From the NCBI GenBank assembly GCA_964505325.1, contig CAZDHT010000125.1, positions 1 through 14,507 of the forward strand: DNA of 14,507 bases, written 5' to 3'. Shown one piece after another: positions 1 through 6,354 of this stretch. The translations under genes and the position numbers were made by a program. The first letter of the stretch is position 1, and every line of letters starts with the position of its first letter. The notes beneath the pieces are model-generated. The model was not told the origin of the DNA, made no database searches, and worked only from the letters and a program-made list of their open reading frames with translations. This DNA comes from CAZDHT01 sp964505325. Its GTDB lineage: Bacteria > Planctomycetota > PUPC01.

Positions 1-1
1 G

Positions 2-820
2 CCCGACGGGTCCCCCGCAGTTGAGCGCAAGACGTGGTACCCACGGTGGCCGTACGTTGCCACTTTGGTTTTGGCCGTGTCGATAGGTGGGTTTGCGCTC
101 GGCAAGTCGCCCAACCCCATGGAGAGCGCGGTCAAAGTCTTCAAGAGCTTAGTGGGGCTGTACCCGTCGATGGCCGCGAAGTTGTGGGCGTTCGCCTTCT
201 TTGCGTTTCTGGCGGTCATCGGGAACAAGCTGATATGCGGTTGGGTCTGCCCGTTTGGCGCGCTGCAGGAACTGATCTATCAGCTGCCGATCTTGAGGAA
301 GTTCAAGAAGCGCAAGCTTCCATTCGTGGTGTCAAACAGCGTCCGCGGGGCGCTGTTTGTAGTCACGCTGCTGCTGCTGTTTGGGATCGTGGGCGGGCGC
401 AAGGGATTCGTGATCTACCATTTTGTGAACCCTTTCAACCTGTTCAATCTCGACATCGAAACGGTCACGGTGGGCGCGACTATCGTGGTGGCACTGGTGG
501 TGTCTTTCGGATTCTACCGGCCGTTCTGTCAGTTTATTTGTCCCTTCGGTTTCATGAGTTGGCTTCTCGAGCGACTGAGCATCTTTCGCGTGAAGATTGA
601 CCGTGGCCGCTGCACCAACTGCGGCGCGTGCGCTGCCGCCTGCCCGCTGGATGCCGCTAAAGGTCGCGTTGCCGGCAAGGTGTTCCCCGCCGACTGTTTC
701 AGTTGCGCTCGCTGCCTCAACGTTTGCCCGGTGGATGCGATCCGCTACGGGCTCGTCGGGAAGAAGGCCACGGTCCAATCACCGGAGAAGGGTGGCGGGA
801 CGCCGCCAGACCGCCGCTGA
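2..820 (+). CDS. NapH/NosR-type membrane 4Fe-4S ferredoxin protein (5' end outside window)
   Basis: This is a membrane-anchored electron-transfer protein. The frame is open from base 2, so the gene starts upstream; 272 residues are visible. About four to five hydrophobic segments surround two cysteine motifs, CGWVCPFGALQEL and CQFICPFGFMSWL, which are the paired CxxxCP signatures of the NapH/NosR/RdxA-like family (Fer4_5). The C-terminal part carries two classical 4Fe-4S ferredoxin motifs, CTNCGACAAACPLDA and CFSCARCLNVCPVDAIRYG, and a short polar tail. Such proteins pass electrons between the quinone pool or a flavoprotein and a periplasmic or cytoplasmic partner. The partner cannot be told here because upstream genes are outside the window. 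An internal TTG at 65 could be called as a start, but the reading frame and hydrophobic sequence continue upstream of it, so I treat the gene as truncated. Seen: the motifs. Known: the family architecture. Unknown: the exact redox partner. Confidence 0.88.
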   Translation, partial: PDGSPAVERKTWYPRWPYVATLVLAVSIGGFALGKSPNPMESAVKVFKSLVGLYPSMAAKLWAFAFFAFLAVIGNKLICGWVCPFGALQELIYQLPILRKFKKRKLPFVVSNSVRGALFVVTLLLLFGIVGGRKGFVIYHFVNPFNLFNLDIETVTVGATIVVALVVSFGFYRPFCQFICPFGFMSWLLERLSIFRVKIDRGRCTNCGACAAACPLDAAKGRVAGKVFPADCFSCARCLNVCPVDAIRYGLVGKKATVQSPEKGGGTPPDRR

Positions 821-829
821 AGCTTCAGC
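816..829. repeat. 14-bp perfect palindrome across the ferredoxin stop codon
   Basis: GCTGAAG|CTTCAGC is a perfect 14-bp palindrome containing the TGA stop of the membrane ferredoxin gene. It has no loop and no T tract, so it is a poor terminator. It could be a protein-binding dyad or chance. Confidence 0.3.
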
Positions 830-956
830 TTTGCCCACAAAACGAGACCCCGCTCTTCGCGGGCCGGTAAGGGTCCTGACACCTGTTGCCGGACATCTGT
901 TGCCACCGGGGCCGTTCTACATCCTGCTCAAGAAGCGATACGCGGCCGTGCCTGAT

Positions 957-990
957 CTCCTCCGGAATGCGGCGGCCGGAGGGGCCTTTT
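957..990 (+). terminator. terminator-like hairpin upstream of the methyltransferase operon
   Basis: CCTCCGG (959-965) pairs with CCGGAGG (976-982) around a 10-base loop. One GU and one GC pair outside extend the stem to 957/984. The right arm is followed by CCTTTT. This fits a modest intrinsic terminator ending the ferredoxin transcription unit, just before the next promoter. The T tract is only four bases, so efficiency is uncertain. Confidence 0.5.
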
Positions 991-999
991 CGGTGCGGC

Positions 1000-1028
1000 T
1001 TGATTCGCGTCGCGGTCACGGATATACT
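1000..1028 (+). promoter_or_regulatory. sigma70-type promoter for methyltransferase-mcsA-mcsB-clpC
   Basis: TTGATT (1000-1005) and TATACT (1023-1028) are separated by exactly 17 bases. This puts the expected transcript start near 1035, about 40 bases before the GTG start at 1076. It is the only good promoter seen before the four-gene run. No tandem CtsR-type heptamers (GGTCAAA-like) were found beside it. Confidence 0.6.
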
Positions 1029-1075
1029 ATGTCTTGGGGGTTGTTCGCTCTGTCGTGTCGGCAGGGAGGGAAGCG

Positions 1076-1933
1076 GTGCTGATTATTGGCGAGAGGATCA
1101 ACGCGACGCGGAAGCGCATCCGCAGCGCGATCCTGCGGCGTGATGCGGATTTCATCGGACAGGAAGCTCGCAAGCAGTCTGTCGCCGGGGCGGACTACAT
1201 CGACGCCAACGCGGGCATCGAGCCGGAGCGCGAGCCCGAAGATCTCAAGTGGCTGGTGCAGACGATCCAATCGGAAGCCGACTGTCCCGTGTCGCTCGAC
1301 AGCACGAACGTCGAGGCGCTCCGGGCGGCTCTGCCCGCGCACAAGGGCGCCCCGATGGTCAACTCGATCACCGGCGAGTCCGGACGGTACGAGGCGGTCC
1401 TGCCGCTGGTGAAGGAGCACAACGCGCTGGTGGTTGCGTTGACGATCGGCCCCAAGGGGATGCCGACCAACGTCGAGGAGCGGCTCGAGGCGGCGCGGGG
1501 GATCGTCGACCTGCTGCGACCCCATGACATTGCGCTGGATAGGGTCTATTTCGATCCGATAATCTACGCAGCGGCGACGGACGGAAATGCGGGCAGGATC
1601 GCACTCGAGACCGTGCGCGGACTGAAGAGTGAGTTCCCAGAGGCGCACGTCACGTGCGGGCTGAGCAATATCTCCTTCGGCCTTCCGCGCCGCAACGTGC
1701 TCAATCGGACGTTTCTGCCGATGCTGCTCTCGGCGGGGCTGGACTCGGCGATAATCGACCCGACGGAGCCGCACATGATGGCCGCAGTGCTCGCCGCCGA
1801 AGCCATACTGGGTCGTGACGAGTTTTGCATGAACTACATCACCGCCGAACGCGCCGGTAACCTGGGCGATGGAGCCAAGCCGGCCGGAGCTGGGCCAAGA
1901 GCGTACGCAACGGAGAGCCACGATGCTGTGTGA
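1076..1933 (+). CDS. AcsE/MtrH-type methyltetrahydrofolate:corrinoid methyltransferase (pterin-binding domain protein)
   Basis: This is a 285-residue TIM-barrel pterin-binding protein, probably moving a methyl group from methyltetrahydrofolate to a corrinoid protein or related acceptor. The start is the GTG at 1076, giving MLIIGERINATR, the usual N-terminus of the family. AGGGAGG at 1063-1069 stands six bases before it. An in-frame TTG at 1034 lacks such support. Family motifs are DANAG (43-47), PVSLDSTN (71-78), MVNSITGE (94-101), FDP (159-161) and CGLSNISFGLPRR (194-206). D75, N96, D160 and N198 sit at almost the same numbers as the pterin-contact residues D75, N96, D160 and N199 that I recall for Moorella AcsE. 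No corrinoid protein or acs gene is in the window, so the acceptor is unknown. The C-terminus is Gly/Ala-rich after residue 262, and the gene overlaps mcsA by 11 bases. Confidence 0.85.
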   Translation: MLIIGERINATRKRIRSAILRRDADFIGQEARKQSVAGADYIDANAGIEPEREPEDLKWLVQTIQSEADCPVSLDSTNVEALRAALPAHKGAPMVNSITGESGRYEAVLPLVKEHNALVVALTIGPKGMPTNVEERLEAARGIVDLLRPHDIALDRVYFDPIIYAAATDGNAGRIALETVRGLKSEFPEAHVTCGLSNISFGLPRRNVLNRTFLPMLLSAGLDSAIIDPTEPHMMAAVLAAEAILGRDEFCMNYITAERAGNLGDGAKPAGAGPRAYATESHDAV

Positions 1934-2414
1934 GAACTGCAACGAGAGGCCGGCCACGTTTCACGTGGTCGAGATCACAGACGGCGAGAAGCGCGAAGTC
2001 CACCTGTGCGAGGAATGCGCTCGCGAAAAGAAGATTGCGCTGCCGCCCAGTTTGTCGCTCAATGAAATCCTCAGCAGCCTGATGGAGGCGCACGCGGACA
2101 AGGACGTGCCCGAGCTCAGTGACGTGGCCTGTCCGAGTTGCGGCATGACATACGCCGAGTTCAAGCAGGGCGGGCGTCTGGGATGCCCGCGAGGTTACGC
2201 CGTGTTCAAGAAGGGCCTGCTGCCCTTCCTGGACCGAATTCACGGCGCGACCACGCACCGAGGAAAAGTGCCGCATCAAATCACGCGGGACGCGGGCCAG
2301 GCGGCGGAGTTGCTGCGGCTGCGCCGGGAACTGAACGCCGCCATCGAGAACGAACGATACGAAGAGGCGGCGAGACTCCGCGACCGGATTCACACACTCC
2401 GCGAGGGGCGGTAG
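1923..2414 (+). CDS. mcsA: McsA-like activator of protein arginine kinase (UVR domain, zinc fingers)
   Basis: This is a 163-residue cytoplasmic cofactor of the protein arginine kinase McsB. The start is ATG 1923, with GGAGAG at 1912-1917, five bases upstream; it lies inside the end of the methyltransferase gene. Zinc-type cysteine pairs are C3/C6, C29/C32 and C70/C73. A fourth pair is expected at C88xxC91, but the sequence reads GCPRGY, so the last ligand is a glycine. A helical UVR motif spans about 126-161 (LRLRRELNAAIENERYEEAA), the segment shared with UvrB/UvrC and ClpC. In Bacillus, McsA activates McsB and helps hand substrates to ClpC. The immediate neighbours mcsB (4 bases downstream) and clpC make the assignment firm. 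Oddity: the incomplete second zinc site. Confidence 0.9.
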   Translation: MLCENCNERPATFHVVEITDGEKREVHLCEECAREKKIALPPSLSLNEILSSLMEAHADKDVPELSDVACPSCGMTYAEFKQGGRLGCPRGYAVFKKGLLPFLDRIHGATTHRGKVPHQITRDAGQAAELLRLRRELNAAIENERYEEAARLRDRIHTLREGR

Positions 2415-2418
2415 CGAC

Positions 2419-3471
2419 ATGGATCTCAACACACTTGCCAGACACGCCGGCGAATGGCTGCGCGGAACGGGTGCCGATGCCGACATCGTCATGTCGTGCC
2501 GAATCCGTCTGGCGCGGAACGTGCCCGACGTGCCGTTCGTCGCCCGTTGCACCCCGGAGCAGAAAGCCGAGCTGGCCGCGATGCTGAGCGAGAGGGTCCT
2601 CGATGCGGACATCGGCGAAGGCGCTCAGTACATGTCGCTCGAAGACGTGGATCAGATCGACCGTCTGTTTCTCGTCGAGCGGCATCTGATCAGCACCGAA
2701 CACGCCGAGGCCGATGGGGCGCGCGGCGTCGCATTCGACGTCCGCGAGACGATGAGCGTCATGGTCAACGAGGAAGACCACCTGCGGATTCAGGCGTTCC
2801 GCTCCGGGTTTCACCCGGAGGAGACGTGGGCAGCTATCGACGCTCTGGACGACCGGATCGGCGAGAGGGTTCAGTACGCGTTCTCCGAGCAGCTCGGCCA
2901 CCTGACGGCATGTCCCACCAACGTGGGCACCGGCATGCGGGCGAGCGTGATGCTGCACCTGCCGGCGCTGGGGATGACCCGCCAGATCGAGCAGGTCGTT
3001 CACGCCGTCCAGAAAATGGGCCTGGCGGTCCGCGGGCTGTACGGAGAAGGAACGCAAGCATCCGGCGGCCTGTACCAGGTGTCGAACCAGATGACGCTGG
3101 GCAAATCGGAGCTTGAGATCATTGGAAATATCGCCAGCACCGTGCCGACCATCATCACCATGGAACGCAAGGCCCGCGAGGCGCTGATGGCGCAAAGCCG
3201 GGAACAACTCGAGGACAAGATCTGGCGGTCCTACGGTCTGCTGCGCTCGGTGCGGGTCATCAGCTCGGGCGAGACGATCGATCACCTGTCGCACCTGCGC
3301 CTGGGCGTGAACCTGGGGCTGGTCGGCCGCCTCGACATGGGGACGATCAATCAGCTCTTCATCCTGACCCTTCCCGCCCATCTCCAGAAGATCGAGGGGA
3401 GAGAGCTGGAGCCGAGACAGCGGGACATTGTGAGGGCGAATTTCATACGAGAAACGCTCGGCGAAGCCTGA
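2419..3471 (+). CDS. mcsB: protein arginine kinase McsB
   Basis: This is a 350-residue phosphagen-kinase-fold enzyme that phosphorylates arginines on proteins, marking them for ClpC. It starts at ATG 2419, four bases after the mcsA stop, with GAGGGG upstream, so translation is probably coupled. Visible family motifs are SCRIRLARNV (26-35), VMVNEEDHLRIQ (114-125, the acidic catalytic loop), CPTNVGTGMRASVMLHLP (165-182, with the reactive cysteine C165) and GEGTQASGGLYQVSNQMTLG (209-228). Near the C-terminus RDIVRA (335-340) matches the RDxxRA phosphoarginine-sensing motif described for Bacillus McsB. This suggests that allosteric control by its own product is kept. Length is normal for the family. 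It is distinguished from creatine/arginine kinases by the missing N-terminal guanidino-specificity domain and by the mcsA/clpC context. Confidence 0.95.
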   Translation: MDLNTLARHAGEWLRGTGADADIVMSCRIRLARNVPDVPFVARCTPEQKAELAAMLSERVLDADIGEGAQYMSLEDVDQIDRLFLVERHLISTEHAEADGARGVAFDVRETMSVMVNEEDHLRIQAFRSGFHPEETWAAIDALDDRIGERVQYAFSEQLGHLTACPTNVGTGMRASVMLHLPALGMTRQIEQVVHAVQKMGLAVRGLYGEGTQASGGLYQVSNQMTLGKSELEIIGNIASTVPTIITMERKAREALMAQSREQLEDKIWRSYGLLRSVRVISSGETIDHLSHLRLGVNLGLVGRLDMGTINQLFILTLPAHLQKIEGRELEPRQRDIVRANFIRETLGEA

Positions 3472-3519
3472 GCGGCGACGTGACCGAGTGAGAAGATCTG
3501 AGTTACGGAGTGTGACCTG

Positions 3520-6006
3520 ATGATTGACAGATTCACTGACCGTGCACGCAAGGTCATCATGTACGGCAAGCAAGAGGCGCAGCGCCTCGGCCACGACTAC
3601 CTCGGCACGGAGCACATCCTGCTCGGGCTGGTCAAAGAAGGCACCGGCGTTGCGGCCAACGTCCTGAAGGCGCTCGGCGTGGACCTGAAGCGCATCCGCG
3701 CCGAGGTGGAGCGCCTGGTCCAGTCTGATCCGACCGCCGGCAAGCCCCCGCTCAAGACGCCGGGCGAGCCGCGGTACACGCCTCGGGCGAAGCGCGTCCT
3801 CGAGCTGTCGCTGGACGAGGCCCGCAGCCTCAGCCAGAGCTACATCGGCACCGAACACCTCCTGCTGGGCCTGCTGCGCGAAGGGCAGGGCGTCGCGGCG
3901 CAGGTGCTCCAGAACCTCGGGCTCAAGCTCGAGAGCGTCCGCGAGGAAGTCCACTCGTTCCTTGGAACGGCCGACCTCCTGGTCGGCGAGCAGGCGGCCG
4001 GGCCGGGCACCAAGAAGCAGAAGTCCGAGACCCCCGCCCTGGACTCCTTCGGCCGCGATCTTACTCAGTTGGCCAGAGAGAACATGCTCGATCCGGTGAT
4101 CGGCCGGGAGCGTGAGATCAAACGGTTGACTCAGGTCCTTTCGCGCCGCACGAAGAACAACCCGGTCCTCCTCGGCGAGGCGGGCGTCGGCAAGACGGCC
4201 ATCGTCGAAGGGTTCGCCCAAGCCAATGTCGTCGGAGACGTGCCGGAGCCGCTGCGCAACAAGCGCATCGTGGTGCTGGACCTGGCGATGATGGTCGCGG
4301 GGACGAAGTATCGCGGCCAGTTCGAGGAACGCATCAAGGCCGTGATGAACGAGGTGCGCCGCAGCAAGAACGTCATTCTGTTCATCGATGAGCTGCACAC
4401 GCTCGTCGGAGCCGGCGGAGCCGAAGGTGCCATTGACGCCTCGAACGTCCTCAAGCCGGCGCTCTCGCGCGGCGAGATCCAGTGCATCGGTGCCACCACC
4501 CTCGACGAATACCGCAAGCACATCGAGAAGGACGGCGCCCTCGAACGGCGGTTCCAGACCATTATGGTCGACCCGCCCAGCAAGGACGAGACCATCGAAA
4601 TCCTCAAGGGCCTCCGCGATCGGTACGAAGCACACCACAGCGTCCGGATCACCGACGAAGCACTCAGGCAGGCGGTCGAACTCGCGACGAGATACATCAG
4701 CGGCCGGTATCTCCCCGACAAGGCCATCGACGTGATCGACGAGGCGGGCGCCCAGGTGCGGATGGCCGCTACGACCAAGCCGCCCGGCCTCAAAGAACTG
4801 GAGCAGAAGGTAGAACGGGTCATCGCTGAAAAGGAGGCCGCCGTTGCCAGCCAGGACTTCGAGCGGGCGGCGCAACTGCGCGACCAGACGGAGAAGGTCA
4901 AGGCCCAAAAGGAGGCCGAGTTGGCCAAGTGGCGCGAAGCCAGTCAGCAGAAAGAGGGCGTTGTGGACGAGGATGTCGTCGCCGAAGTCGTGTCCCTGAT
5001 GACCGGCATTCCGCTCCAGCGCCTGGCCGCCGAAGAGGCGGAGCGTCTGCTCCGCATGGAAGATGAGATACACCAACGCGTCGTTAGCCAGGACGAAGCA
5101 ATCGCCGCCATCGCCCGGTCGGTCCGGCGGTCACGCAGCGGTCTGAAGGACCCGCGGCGACCCGTCGGCTCGTTCGTCTTCCTTGGCCCTACCGGCGTCG
5201 GGAAAACCCTGCTCGCGCGCGCTCTGGCCGAGTTCGTATTTGGCGACGAGGACGCCCTGGTGCAGATCGACATGTCGGAATACATGGAGAAGCACAACAC
5301 GTCGCGGCTCATCGGGGCGCCTCCGGGATACGTGGGCTACGAGGAGGGCGGCCAACTGACGGAAAAAATCCGCCGCCGGCCATACTCCGTCGTCCTGCTC
5401 GACGAGATCGAGAAAGCCCACAGCGACGTGTTCAACATGCTGCTCCAGATCATGGAAGAGGGCCGGCTGACCGACAGCTTCGGGCGGCATGTCGACTTCC
5501 GGAACACTATCCTGATCATGACGTCGAACATTGGCGCAGAGGTGATCAAGAACCAGGCGCCGCTGGGCTTCGGCAAGGCCACGGAGGAGTACACCTACGA
5601 ACGGATGAAGGAGCGGCTCCTCAAGGAGGTCGAGCACCACTTCCGGCCGGAGTTTCTCAACCGCCTTGACGACGTCATCGTGTTCCGCTCGCTCACCAGG
5701 GACGACATGGGCCGGGTGGAGGACCTCGAACTCAAGAGCGTACGGGGGCGGCTGGCCGAACGCGGCGTCAGCATCGAGCTGACGCCGGAAGCCAAGGACT
5801 TCATCGTCGAGCAAGGCTTTGATCCTGACATGGGCGCCCGGCCGGTCAAGCGGACGATCGAGCGGCTTATCGAGGACCCGCTCTCGGAGGAGTTGTTGGC
5901 CGGGCGGTTCAAGGACACGACCGCCATCCAGGTCGTCGTCCGCGAGGGTCACCTGGCGTTCGTAGGAAGTCCAGAGCCGGCGGCGGCCAAGTCCCCGTCC
6001 GGGTAG
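3520..6006 (+). CDS. clpC: ClpC-type AAA+ unfoldase (ATP-dependent Clp protease ATP-binding subunit)
   Basis: This is an 828-residue Hsp100 unfoldase that threads marked proteins into ClpP. It starts at ATG 3520 with GGAG at 3507-3510, and follows mcsB after 48 bases. Domains in order: two Clp_N repeats (about 1-70 and 80-148, the phosphoarginine-docking domain in Bacillus); AAA-1 with Walker A GEAGVGKTA (219-227) and Walker B VILFIDE (285-291); a middle segment with a UVR motif (about 425-460), which marks ClpC rather than ClpA or ClpB; AAA-2 with Walker A GPTGVGKT (556-563) and Walker B VVLLDE (624-629); and a C-terminal small domain. The LGF tripeptide at 682-684 is the ClpP-docking loop, so it should be a true ClpP partner and not a free-standing disaggregase. 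The mcsA-mcsB-clpC order implies degradation of arginine-phosphorylated proteins. No clpP is in the window. Confidence 0.97.
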   Translation: MIDRFTDRARKVIMYGKQEAQRLGHDYLGTEHILLGLVKEGTGVAANVLKALGVDLKRIRAEVERLVQSDPTAGKPPLKTPGEPRYTPRAKRVLELSLDEARSLSQSYIGTEHLLLGLLREGQGVAAQVLQNLGLKLESVREEVHSFLGTADLLVGEQAAGPGTKKQKSETPALDSFGRDLTQLARENMLDPVIGREREIKRLTQVLSRRTKNNPVLLGEAGVGKTAIVEGFAQANVVGDVPEPLRNKRIVVLDLAMMVAGTKYRGQFEERIKAVMNEVRRSKNVILFIDELHTLVGAGGAEGAIDASNVLKPALSRGEIQCIGATTLDEYRKHIEKDGALERRFQTIMVDPPSKDETIEILKGLRDRYEAHHSVRITDEALRQAVELATRYISGRYLPDKAIDVIDEAGAQVRMAATTKPPGLKELEQKVERVIAEKEAAVASQDFERAAQLRDQTEKVKAQKEAELAKWREASQQKEGVVDEDVVAEVVSLMTGIPLQRLAAEEAERLLRMEDEIHQRVVSQDEAIAAIARSVRRSRSGLKDPRRPVGSFVFLGPTGVGKTLLARALAEFVFGDEDALVQIDMSEYMEKHNTSRLIGAPPGYVGYEEGGQLTEKIRRRPYSVVLLDEIEKAHSDVFNMLLQIMEEGRLTDSFGRHVDFRNTILIMTSNIGAEVIKNQAPLGFGKATEEYTYERMKERLLKEVEHHFRPEFLNRLDDVIVFRSLTRDDMGRVEDLELKSVRGRLAERGVSIELTPEAKDFIVEQGFDPDMGARPVKRTIERLIEDPLSEELLAGRFKDTTAIQVVVREGHLAFVGSPEPAAAKSPSG

Positions 6007-6165
6007 GGCCCGGAAGACGCGGCTCGTAAGCCTCAAGTCCCTATGCTGGTGCAGGATAGTGCCGTCCGCGATCCCCGGACTATGCTGTCTGCCGGAGGGC
6101 GGCCTACCGTTCGTGTGGCAGTCACACAAGATCTTCGCACGCCAACACTTACGTTAGCACCGCCG

Positions 6166-6193
6166 GGAACTCCTTCAGCAATTGTCGAGTTCC
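6166..6193. promoter_or_regulatory. 28-bp perfect dyad, candidate activator site
   Basis: GGAACTC (6166-6172) and GAGTTCC (6187-6193) form a perfect 7-bp inverted repeat with a 14-base spacer. Its centre lies about 130 bases upstream of the start expected from the sigma54-like element at 6284-6299. That is where enhancer-binding proteins commonly bind. It could instead be an RNA hairpin after clpC, but the 14-base loop and the absence of a T tract argue against a terminator. Confidence 0.4.
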
Positions 6194-6260
6194 GCAGCGG
6201 CGAGTCTCTCCAGCCCTGACCACATGTAACGTAACCAGCGACAGTACAAGGGGATACGGG

Positions 6261-6279
6261 ATGTATCACAACAATACAT
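6261..6279. repeat. ATGTAT-N7-ATACAT inverted repeat upstream of the peptidase gene
   Basis: ATGTAT (6261-6266) and ATACAT (6274-6279) are perfect 6-bp arms around CACAACA, in an AT-richer patch just before the sigma54-like promoter. It is a possible operator or bendable site; the function is not known. Confidence 0.3.
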
Positions 6280-6283
6280 TCCT

Positions 6284-6299
6284 TGGCATGAGAAGTGCT
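6284..6299 (+). promoter_or_regulatory. sigma54-like -24/-12 promoter for the secreted peptidase
   Basis: TGGCAT-GAGAA-GTGCT matches the TGGCAC-N5-TTGCA consensus with the invariant GG and GC at the right distance. The mismatches are T for C, G for T and T for A. The expected start near 6311 gives a leader of about 44 bases to ATG 6355. I saw no comparable sigma70 promoter in this gap. Confidence 0.45.
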
Positions 6300-6354
6300 A
6301 TAGCTCCGTTCACACACGGTCTGTTCGTTGAGACCACGGGAACGGAGTACAACA

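Larger units (their letters stand above)
6007..6354. other. intergenic region between clpC and the secreted peptidase gene
   Basis: About 350 bases hold no convincing gene on either strand. They contain small hairpins without T tracts (CCGGG 5999-6003 with CCCGG 6009-6013 over the clpC stop; GTGTG 6113-6117 with CACAC 6123-6127), a 28-bp dyad, a 19-bp inverted repeat and a sigma54-like promoter. The last three are listed separately. No clear intrinsic terminator for clpC was seen. Confidence 0.5.

Noticed and set aside
1000..1076. CtsR operator at the mcsA-mcsB-clpC promoter
   Set aside because: Only an isolated GGTCA is present (1014-1018), with no second heptamer in direct repeat.
1016..1957. 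Minus-strand open frame over the methyltransferase gene
   Set aside because: It is a shadow of the AcsE-like gene; the translation is Arg-rich, has no recognisable motif and no ribosome binding site was seen.
2281..5076. Very long open frame on the minus strand (931 codons)
   Set aside because: It runs antisense through mcsA, mcsB and clpC, whose protein motifs are unmistakable. Its translation is low-complexity and L/D/R-rich, as expected from the GC-rich third positions of the true genes.
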